DNA of 64,000 bases from Mesorhabditis belari (taxonomy: Eukaryota > Nematoda > Chromadorea > Rhabditida > Rhabditidae): contig CAUEEP010000727.1 of the NCBI GenBank assembly GCA_958450365.1, positions 1,927,501-1,991,500 on the forward strand. Direction: 5' to 3'. The notes below the pieces were generated by a model. It saw nothing but the letters and a program-made list of their open reading frames with translations. It was not told where the DNA came from and ran no database searches. Position numbers and translations under genes: made by a program. Each line of letters starts with the position of its first letter. The stretch's first letter is position 1. This document shows, piece after piece, positions 11,662 through 22,400 of the stretch.

Positions 11662-12858
11662 TTCTAAATTTAAAAAAATATATATACATTTTTGTCAAAT
11701 GAAAGCTTTGAAAGATGTCGCATTCGTACTGTGCTTGTTAATTGTCGTTCATTTATGGGTAATAATTATATTTACAATTGATAAATAGACATTTCTTTTT
11801 AAATGTCCACACAAAAAAATGGCAAGTGGTATACAGGGTAAATAACCAGGGAGAAACGGAAGCAAAACAGGAAACTTTTGCAAGAATAAGTGGCAAAACA
11901 CAGAGAATTGAATAAATCAATTATTTTAGGGGTAAAGAATCAGAAGAAGCATAAGAACCAAACAACAAAAATGATCGATCACACAAACAGGAAGTTCAGC
12001 TGAATAGCAAGTTTCGGAGGAAAGTGAATACGGGAGAAAAGGATACGAATTGAAAACATGATAAATGTGTGACGTTTTGAGCCATTCAAAAGTAAAATAG
12101 AGATTAGAGAATAAAATTTGCAACCTAATAATTGAACTTTCACATTTCCTTGAATTCTAACAAAAACCGTCAAACCGTATCACAAACAGATGTAATTGCA
12201 AAAAAAATACTTATTCACAATGCCGGGATAAAAAACACCCTAAAAATTGGAGAAACACATTTCTATAGTGATAACTTTTCGAAGGGACATTTGAGAATAG
12301 CCGTATCAAGGAACTCGTCACTTTCCACAGCAAAAGCTTTAGGATTACGTGCGAAAAGGGAGTTAAACTTTTAAAAACATTACGATATCGTTTTTACGCA
12401 AAGATGTGGACTAAATTAACACCCAAGTCGACGGATTATCAAAAGGATAAAAACCCGACAACAAATAGGGGTGGAACTGGCCTGACTCCCCCAGCTTTGG
12501 TGTTGTGTAAGCTTTTCGAAAACAAAACAAACGCCATTTGAAACCGAATCAAAATGAAAAAGAGAATTTGAAAGAACTAGTTGATAAACTGAAAAACCAA
12601 CACCACCAAAAACTAGGGACCCAGAAAACAAAAAGTACAACGACGCTACAACTCGAAGACTAAGACAGAGGGATCAATAGACGCGTCAAAACGGGTCAAA
12701 GAGAGGTCGTTGCGGGTGACGCCGGCCTTGAAGTCTTTTCACGAATTTGATCCCTAACAAAACTCGTATATGAAAGAGCTGCTGAAAAAAATAACTAACC
12801 AAAGGTTTTTAGCATGCCCTCGTAGAGTGGTTGCAAGTCGAGCCAGTCCCGCGCGTCC
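11662..12858. other. Spacer between alkyltransferase and phosphatase genes
   Basis: Mostly low-complexity AT-rich sequence without a supported gene. At 12670-12858 the minus strand reads coding-like in another frame (ARDWLDLQPLYEGMLKTF, then GVTRNDLSLTRFDASIDPS) and may be an alternative C terminus of the phosphatase; see findings. Confidence 0.45.
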
Positions 12859-15800
12859 TCAGCTGGGGGAATCTTCGGGTCCTAGCGGTCCGGGAGGTTC
12901 AATTGGATATTCTAAACACAAAATTTTTGATGACATTAGGTAATGCTACTAAATCTAATAGTCCATTGTTCTATGCAAATAATCCTTACCAGGAATAGAC
13001 GTTTCTTTTTGATCATCGCAGTTACCATCATCTTGAGTATTCTCCATTGGTCTTGGCACTTCTGGTTCGACAATACCATTTTTCAACTAAAATACAAATT
13101 CAAAAAGAAACCGTAGCCACAGTACCTTGGCAGCCTCAGGGCATGGGAGACCGAGCTTTTCTTTGCAATAGTGCGCGACACATTTATGAACAAACTGGTA
13201 TTGATCCTAAAGCAATCATTTTAATGATGAACTATTGCTTGAAATATACCTGTGTTTGAACCATCGATGACCTTTGTGTACGTAAATGCATAACGAGATT
13301 AAATAGATCCAATTCGGATAGTTTCTAAATAAAACTGTTTGATATTCCCGAAAGAAAGGCCCTTACATTATCCTTGATCAGCTCCCGAATATGATTTACT
13401 GAAATAATCGTACCCGTTCGCCCGACTCCAGCACTAAAATAAAAGTTGAAATCATGTATTGACTCCTTATCACTATAAATTTTTATTAGACTTTAAAAAT
13501 AACTCATTTCTCAACTAATATATTTTAATGTTTTAATAAAAAGGGCAGCAAAATTCTGGTATAACATCGAGTGAGCACCTTTAAAACGTTACCTGCAATG
13601 AACAAGAATTGGCGTTGGCTTTGCGCCTTGGATCTCCGCCATTTTTTCAATCATTCTCAATAATTGATGTTCACCAGTTGGACAACCATGATCTGGCCAT
13701 TCTCTAAAATTAATAAATTCACGACTTTAAATCTACATATTTATTATATCTAGCCCTAAAACTTATTTAAACGATGATCGCCTTTTCTTATTTACTGCCT
13801 AAAATAGGACAAGACGTACGAGTAATGAAGCTGATGAATTGTCCTTGATGCTTTTGTCGTAATATTTTCCAAACGCAGCGTTCGCAAAACATACTCGTCA
13901 TCATCTTCAAATCGTTCTTCTGATTCCACCTAAAGTCAATGTTAAACAAATAAGTCCACCACAAATATTACCGTCACTTCGTAGTTGTCACCATAGATTT
14001 GCGATTCTCCTGGTTTTTCAGGCCAGTAACGCTCACATTTTACCTAAAAATTCATTAGAAATTAGAATAACGTAAGTGGGCCACAGTTTAGTATGTTTTG
14101 CCAAAAACTTTTAACGAATCTCTCACCTTACTCATCTCAATCAACTTGCACAACATGACGACAAGAGAAACATCATATTCCTCAATCATCGCCCACCAAT
14201 CACCAAGAGTCGTCGAAAGAGGCGCTTGAGCAGCAATAAATCTAAAGTTAAAATTAATAAATTCAAACGACCAACAACGCCCACTTTGTGCCACCCAAAT
14301 CAATATTGGAAGCGTTAATATATCCTTCAGGGTTTTCTGTTTGATCGACACTCCTCAACACGACACGATTCGAATCATCTAAACAAGATATTCAATTTTG
14401 TCCCCTAACACGAACATACATGGCAGAATGTCTCGATAGCGATTTCTTTGAAAGTGCATGGGAGAGGTAGCTATCACGGACGAATATTCGGGAATTCGTC
14501 GTAGTTCTTCTTGTTCCAATCGAATCTTCTAAAGCAGAACATTAATGGCGATAGTTTTAACACATACGTAGAAATTTGTGAGGTAATCTCGTGGTTCGAG
14601 GAGTTCTTCGTATTTAACAAAATTCTCCATCACTGTTAGAGGATCGGAAGGAGCGACAGCAGCTTCAAAATGTTCGCCAGAGACAGCACTGTCGGCATCG
14701 TCGCTGAAATCGATCAAAGGCGCATCTTCGGGTGCATTCACCGGTACAACCACTCCATTTGTTTGAAGCTAAAAGTACAAAGTTAAATTAACTTTTTAAA
14801 AGTCTTACCTTCACCGAACTCTGTAGATCGAGCTTTTCATGATGTGTTCCGGCGTCCGCCGTGTCAATCAATGGTCCCGAGTTCATATAATGTGATCTGA
14901 AAAAAAAGAAACATTGATCTTAATACAAAAAACGAGATGAAATGAAAAAAAAACGAACTTATGAAGTATTTTCTACATAAACAAGCGGCATTAACTAAAC
15001 GGATTAAGGATGGAAAACACAATTTGTATGGTTATCAAAGGTGATGTTTTGTTAACTTTCAACACGGAAAGCTCAAACGGAAACAGAATCAAAAGCTCAC
15101 TCCAAACACATCGAAAAAAGGAGAAAATCTTTCGATTCTCTTTTCAGGGTTTCATTTTCATTGAATGGACACAATGCAAACAAAGGCCGCTTCGGATAGA
15201 CTCCCGCGAACTGTCAATTTTCCATTGAATTTGGTCATTGAACAGAGCTTGAAAAAAATCGATCAGGCAAAAGCTTGCATTTGCAAAAGTAAGTAGGTAC
15301 TTTAAAAAGTATGAACAAAATCTTTATCTTTAGGACTTTTGAAAAAACCAAAAATCGATAGTCTGAGAAAAAAAAGCGATGGGCTGCATGAATCGTGGGG
15401 TTTTGATAGCAAATACACATTGTCCGGAATTTCTTTTTTGCCCCATCTCAACCTGATAAGGTGAGGCCAAGGGGTAAAAGGTAAAAGGAAAGACGTTTAT
15501 GGCGAAATGTGAACCGAATCTTTAAGAAAAAGCAATAGATATTTACAAGATAATTATGAAGTGTCTATAGGCTAAAAAGTAAATCAACCAATTTTCCACG
15601 CGACTCCTTTTCAAAAAAAGCTTCGAGAAAGAAAATCGATTCATCGACAAGGTTAAGGGCTCAAATAGGGCAGACAATTTTCCTTTTTCACGCTTGGCTC
15701 ACATTCAAAGGTCGTAGCTCTATATAAATTGTCGTCGCTACAAAAGAACGCTTTAAAATTTTAGATTTTGAAAGCAAGATTGACAGACTACGGAAAATTA

Positions 15801-16330
15801 ATCTTCAGCTTGTATAAAGTATCATGCTAAATTTCAATCGTATAAACAAAACTTTTTTGCTAAATAATTTCAAAATCGATTTCCGGCGAGACAAATTCTA
15901 GGAATATCGAGTGAGTGAGGAGTGAAATAAGGCAAAATTCATTAAAAAATGACGTGTAGTTTGAGTTGGAGCAGGGGGGATAGATCGAGAACCCGTGTTG
16001 TTAGGGGGAAAGAGGATGGAAAAGGGGTGAAGGGGAGAGAGGTGGGGCCATCGGAGGGAACGCAGAGAGAATCGAGGGGGACCGTCTCTCTTCCTGCCCC
16101 CACCACAAATCGATCGGCTTCCGAACGGAGAGAGGGAAGAGAGAATGAGAGTGCTGACTTGTGAGTCACCCCCGTGCACCTGCATCCATCGCCTACCCAA
16201 CCCCCCTTTCAATTGGATGGACGGCATCCTCTCCGGGTGCCTTGATCACACAATTTGCCACTCCTCGGTAATCCTCGGCTTCACCCAGGGTAATCTCTGC
16301 TGAAACCTCAAGAACACCTGGATCCCCCAT
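12859..16330 (-). CDS. Non-receptor protein tyrosine phosphatase
   Basis: Removes phosphate from phosphotyrosine. Fourteen exons in transcript order: 16330-16197, 14896-14809, 14768-14568, 14528-14420, 14378-14285, 14241-14127, 14043-13972, 13929-13820, 13703-13593, 13433-13367, 13324-13250, 13194-13126, 13086-12990, 12911-12859; 464 aa. The acidic N-terminal 140 residues have no signal peptide or membrane helix. The catalytic domain shows RNRYRDILPYD, YINAS, FIAAQAPL, the WPDHG loop (about 309), the signature HCSAGVGRTG (nucleophile Cys about 344), and RTQRSSMVQTQ. The first exon (MGDPGVLEVSAEITLGEAED...) is inferred: its phase fits across a 1.3-kb intron, and it ends HPIERGV before SHYMNSGP. 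Without it, translation could start at 14886. The C-terminal end is uncertain. Confidence 0.88.
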
Positions 16331-16684
16331 CTTTCCTTATCCTCACAAAGCAGCGTTGTCCAAATCCCTCAAGATTGGAGAAACGCCCAAACGAGATAAT
16401 CGAATACCTAGACATCAATTTATTAGGTTTAAAAATGGAACACTTCTATGCAGCAATTAATAACACAGTACCCAATTTGACATTTCGCTCACCCCAAAAG
16501 TTTGTGTTAAGTAATGAGATATCTTTCGTAAAAACTTTCAAAAACATATTGTGCCATTTTTATAACCAAGCTTTGTTTCACGATAAAATTACCCATAATA
16601 AACTATTATGAAACAAGAAGGAGAGAAAATATAATCACAAAATGGAAAAGATTAGAATATGTACAAGGATTCAGTTACAAAAGA
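16331..16684. other. Short intergenic spacer on the minus-strand run
   Basis: A 354-bp gap between the end of the unrecognised gene (stop at 16685-16687) and the first phosphatase exon. Nothing else is seen; the spacing is compatible with an operon. Confidence 0.5.
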
Positions 16685-19296
16685 TTAGAAAAATAGATAC
16701 GGGAAGAAGTGATCTTTGTAGAAAGTTCCGATCAGCGAATAAACCCTGAAAGTTGCTGTATATGAATAAACAAAAAGTGTATTTGCTGTATATGAATAAA
16801 CTTTACCTCTCATTTCCACCATATGCATCGGATTTGAGGAGAGGCATCAATTCGCGCATCAATTGGTCGAAGACATACTCGCCTTTAATCAACTCCTCTT
16901 GCAACGGTCCTCCACATTTGCCAGCTTTGAGACTAAAACACATGTAAAGAAAAGATGAAACTTTTAACAAACTGCTTGTAAAGCTCGACACGCTTGATTC
17001 CAAAGGGCTTATGAACTGAAATCAATTTCAAAACATCCAAAAGCACTTGTTCCTCCATTTTGCTCCTTTCAATAATTAAGATGTTACCGTCTGGATCCTA
17101 TCAAAACACATTGGCTACAACAAGTAAAATGAAACGTACCGCTTGCTTTCTGAAAATGAATGGGCGTTCGTCGATGAAATCAATCAAATCCTCAGTTGTA
17201 GAAAAAATCGCATCCGGGCTAAATGTGCTAGATTAAACGTATTCAACACAAAATAAACCCAGTTTTGGCAAGCTCCATGCTAAGTATTTCCAATGAAACT
17301 CCTTGAGTATTCCTCAATAGGCCTCGAATCAAAAGAAGACGGCTCGTTTCCCTGTCGATGAGGTTGGTGATCTGAATTTAGGTTGTATAAAAAAATTATT
17401 TTAACACTTTAAACCTCGTGTTCGATTTCGCGGCTTTTCTCTTGCGAAACTCCAGCTTTTGTTGGTGGAAGGATATTTTTCTTTGACATACCTAAAGTAA
17501 GTAAAGGTTTATTAACATAGCAAAAGATTACCAATTTTCCCGGCACGAATTTTCCACGGAAACTTGATCGGATTGATTTTGCGGATGGCCGTTGCTGTGT
17601 AATCGCACTTTGCATTGTAGGAGTAATGAGCGAAAAGCTCCACCTAAAAAGTGATATTAACAATTAGAATATGCTTTAATAATAAAACGAAACTAACTTT
17701 TTGTCCAACTGGAAATTCTTCGGTCATACTGATATCACCAAGATTTACATTCATGCACAACACGTACACTGATTTTCCTTCGTTCGGACCGCACATGATT
17801 TGAGCCTAAATAATAGCATAAGTAATTAGCATCTATAGATTGCCACCTTGACAAATAAACAAGAGCAAAATAACCTACTTTTGCGTAATTTGGAGTGCTG
17901 CTAACAACATAACCCAAACAGGCAAAAGTGTTCGACCTATCCCAAAACGTTTCTCGCTGTTTGCCAGACTAAGCAGAACTTTCAAAAACCATTTTTTTTA
18001 CTTACTAATTCTTGCGTTGTTTCAATCCGTGGAAGGCAATCCGTAAGGAAAAGACTTGGAATTGATGAAATTGCGCTCTTTCTGATTCGAATCTCTTCAT
18101 CTAAATCACTATAAGCATCAGCTGGCTAATAAAAAAGCCAAGCCTTTATCTTCAAGAGTCAAATTGTGTTGCTTAAGGAATCGTTGAAACTGCTTTGGGT
18201 AATCCCTTCGAAATTTCATTCCAAGTCCATTTCCAGTTCTCAGCTCAGGTTTAAGGCTAAAGTTCATTGCAATTTTTCTTTTTATTCTCATCTACATTAA
18301 TATCATCAAAACACTTACAAATCCATAAGTTGTGACCGTGGGCATCGATTTTTATTCCGAAAGAACACATAACGCATCACTTGGACAAAAATGGTGCGAT
18401 ATTCAAATGTTCGATTCCACGCCTAAAGATTTACCCGTTGATAAAATTAATTAATGTCCGTAATATACAAAGCTATACAAAAAGCCAAAATACAAAGTCA
18501 CTACCTTTTCGGTGAAGATATCGTATCCGAAGACAAACGCTCGGTTCTTGACAAAATTGTTTAATTCGGAAGCATTGGAAAACGGGAGATTTATGGCCAT
18601 CAGCTAAAGATAAAAATTGAAAGCCACATTTGAAATACTCCTGATTCAGTTTCTTGATTAAAACCCACCGTATCTCTCCCAGCCAAGTAATGATAGATCT
18701 CATCGATTGTCAATGCTCCTCTTTCAGCGAGCAACTCGTGAATCTAAGAGTCCAAGAGTTTGAGAAATTTTTTTATTTAATTTTAGCGTAATCTCTTTAT
18801 TTATTTTGAATCTTGGTCTCGATAGCCATCTTGATAGGTTAAATGATTTGAATGACAAAGCATAGTTGCACCAAAGAAAGAATTTTGCTACTAAGAAGTC
18901 ACAAAATTTGTACCAATTGGAGCCTTCGCGTCTCGACATTCTTCTCTGCTTCGGTGAAATTTGACGGGGTGGTTTGATGAATCAGATCCGCATCTGAGCT
19001 CAATATGTCGCCCCCAAGCATTCTTTGTGCTAAAAACACTTTACCCTGACCATTTTTAAATCGGGTATTCCAATGTAAGAGAAAATCCCGGAAAGTATTA
19101 TGAAAAGATAATGTAAATCGCCTTGAGCCAATTCTTCCTATGAAACAAAAGCTAAATCGAATCTGTGTAATGCAAAAATTTTACAACTTCTTGGTCCAAG
19201 CTTTTCGTAGAATGTTTTTGTTTGCTGATACGAGGAATTATTTTCTATTACGAGATCCAAATCTCCCGGCGCCTTTGGGCGCGCTTTAGCATGCAT
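16685..19296 (-). CDS. Multi-exon protein, family not recognised
   Basis: About 15 exons with mostly consistent phase; start ATG 19296-19294, 17 nt after CAAATTTCAG. Readable segments in order: MHARKA-type basic start, FHNTFRDFLLHWNTRFKNGQ, an exon IHELLAERGALTIDEIYHYL, LMAINLPFSNASELNNF, AWNRTFEYRTIFVQVMRYVF, KFRRDYPKQFQRFLKQHN, then a beta-rich middle (CLGYVVSSTPNYAK, VELFAHYSYNAKCDYTATAI) and a helical C-terminal half with two similar blocks (LLLIRGLLRNTQGVSLEIL, then LLDVLKLISVHKPFGIKRVEL) ending FYKDHFFPYLFF. The repeated helical blocks recall small winged-helix modules, but this is a guess. It lies 146 bp downstream of the kinesin stop on the same strand, as in an operon. The junction near 18130-18160 lacks a clear donor, so one exon boundary is wrong or the gene is damaged there. 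Confidence 0.5.
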
Positions 19297-19457
19297 AGAG
19301 TTATCCCTTTCCACTGAAATTTGGAGAAAATTGAGGATTTAAGCTAGGTAACACTAAAAAATAGGTAATAAATTAGACAGAATTCAATACTGAAAATTAA
19401 CTCTTGAAAACATAAGCCGAAAGCAAAAATCACAAAAACATAATCTTGTTCTACGTA

Positions 19458-22400
19458 TCAATTCAAAAATATAAGCTGACTGGCTCCATGTTCAGTAATT
19501 TGCGTCCCTATTTGTTCGACCAATCTTGGAATCTGTCCGTTGATAATTGCGTCAGAGGTCGGCGATTGTGATTCGATGAAATAAGACTCTCTGAAAAGAA
19601 AATGTTCGCAGAATATTTTAATTTACTATAGCATTATTAAATACAAAACTAACTGGAGGTGGGGTCGAGCCAAAGCGTTTCGTTCGTGCAATTCGCGTAG
19701 TCGTCCGTATTTGTCATATTTGTCTTCTTGTTGTCCATATCTTCGAACGAGGGGCATGGGGCCAATGGATGAACGATTTCGAGTCGAAAACGTCTGTTTG
19801 GAACGAGGGTCCAGCTCCTTCTTGATAGCTAAAGCAACCTTCTATTAGGTTGATGCATAAGTCTTTTCGTTTTTTTCGTACTTCTGTTAAAAAGTAACAA
19901 ATTCACCAATTAATCTATAGTTTGCTCTATAAAAAAAGTGTTTTTTGTTCAATTTCCATCTTTTTAAATCAATTTCGGTTCACTTTCAAGCAAATTCGAG
20001 AGTGAAAAACGCCTTTTTCGTAAAAATCTATAAAAAACTCTACGGAAAAATTGGCTGAATGAATTTCTCTGAAATTTTGGCGAAATATCAAACTTTTTTT
20101 TCTCTATCTTTTATCTATTGACACGAAGATAGGTTTTCTTTAGCTAAGGTGTCTAAACCGCATCATCGAGTTAGCCCTTTTTGACTACCCGACTTCATAC
20201 TCTCAAGAAAATCCAGGCATAAAATATTTTTAAACCCGTTTTAATGTTATTTTGCAGAAAAATAATTGGTTTTTCTAATGAAATCAACCGTAGTTTAATT
20301 GGTGCATTTGTTGGCTTGAAACGGCAGACGAAAAGGAACAAAAAGACTTATGCATCAACCTATTATTATAGGACATTAACGCTAAAACTAACCCTTCGCA
20401 CCACCCTGGCCTTGAAGTTTAGAAGATGGAATCACTTTTCTCGTTGCGTTTCCTTTCAGTAGTCGTGCTTCCTTTTCATGCGCTTCTTTGAGGTTTTGGA
20501 CGTAGGCGTCACGCTAAAAAAGTTAATGTTTTTTCTATCAACAAATTAAAGTTACCAATTTGCGCTCATAGTCTTCTTTGGTGTCATGGAGTTGCACTTC
20601 GAGTTGCTTGTTTCGGGAGCTGAACCGAGTATTTTCTTCTTTCAGCGTTTCAATTTCGTTGTTTGCGTTGCTTAATTCCAGGAAAGCTTCGTACGACTTC
20701 TTCTCTTCGGCAACAAGTTTTTCTTTCAGTTGAATTTTCTAAGGAAAAAAAATGTTGAGATTTATCGTTAAAGTTACCTCTTCTTCTAACTTGCCGAAAA
20801 TTGCCTTGAGCTCGTTGAATTCTTCCGAACGCGTTCCTTCAGCGGTCTTCTCCCTTGCCATAACTTGCTGCAAGGTCATTTCCAGCTGCGCGTTAACTTT
20901 CTCCAGCTTCTGGAACATCTCCTCAAGCTTCATGTTTTTCTTGTTCATCTCATTTATGACGCCTTGACGATCGAAAAATTGAGTCTAAAGTGATCTTTTT
21001 ACCGATCCAATTGAAATCACAAAATACCTGCAAAACATGCTCCCTTTCCTGCATTTCCGTTACTTGTCGCCTCAAAGAAGCATTTTCAGCGGTAAGTCTA
21101 AAATAAAATAGACAACAAACTGCAATATACCACAGACCTAGAAATTTCAGATGTCTCCTCGTCTTTGGCAGCATTCATCATCGTTTTGAATTGCATATTG
21201 TACGACTCGAGGTTCTTGATTTGCTCTTGAAGACCATCGCGAATGGCTCGTTCCTTCTTCTTCTCATTTTCAGACGATCGAAGTTGCTCCAGTTGTGATT
21301 CTTCGGCGACTTGTAGTTTCTCTTTCAACGTCCGAATTTCTTCTTCGCATTGTCGGATTTCTTCCAAGTGCTGCGTTTCCTAAATCAAACTTTTATTTAA
21401 TGAAGGGTTTGTAAAGGTAACTTTTGCTTCAATGTCGGCTTGTTTAGCACGCCGGTGATTCGAATAGTCGGAAACGATTTCGTTGAGCTCCCTATCCTTT
21501 TCCTCGAAGTGTCTCCTGTAATCTTCAGCGGATCGCTCAAAAGTTCGGGCCTTCGCAGTAAGTTCATCGATTTCCGCATTGGCGTCGTCCAGCTTTTCTT
21601 TGAAGGACTTCACCTAGACATAAATTTCTTCCAAATATTGCATTTCCTAAATCAAACTTTCATTTAATAATCGGTTTTTAAAATTAGTTAGGTGTTACTT
21701 CCTCTAGCTTGCCAAAAATTGTGGTACTACGGTTGGGGGCCCACTTTTTTTTCTTAAAGGACGCTTTTTCTAGGTAATTTTTTATTTTTAATAAATTTGT
21801 AATTTTTAATCTTCATTTAAAATTTTTTTATTTATAGGGTAATTTTTAACGCTGATTCCGAATTTCAACATCTTAAGTCCGCTAAATAAATTTTAATTTC
21901 AGAAAAGTCACTAAGATTTTCCTTTTGCATTGGCACGTTCTTCGAGTCGACCCACATCACCCCAAAGAAAACCTTTCGCTTATCTCTACCTCCATCAATA
22001 CGGCACCCATGCTGACATCGCCCGTGAGCTGAAAATTGTGGTCGGACGGTGCGGTCGAACAATGAGAACAATAGACTCGAGATGTCTTCAGTTCGTGGTT
22101 CGTCCAACATCCTCGACAAATCGGCGGCTTTGGTACGTGGAAATCGACGAGACATGCATTTCGAAGAGGAAACATAACGTCAGAAGAGTTCCTGGTCAAA
22201 GAAGAATGTGGCTCTTCGGTGGAATCGAACGTGGACCCGGCCTCGACTTCATGCAATTGGTGCCTCGTCGAGATGCTTCGACGTTGCTGCTTGCTGATTA
22301 TCCAAACATTTGTCCCGCCAGGCTCCATTATTTACAGCGATCTTTGGCAAGCTTACACTGGCGTTGGCAACATATTTCATATGGCGTCAACAGTCAGTCA

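Noticed and set aside
15898..16227. 109-codon minus ORF and overlapping plus ORF
   Set aside because: Low-complexity purine/pyrimidine-rich block inside the proposed first phosphatase intron; composition unlike coding.
21957..22328. 123-codon minus-strand ORF in the transposon
   Set aside because: Antisense shadow of the transposase, whose catalytic motifs are on the plus strand.
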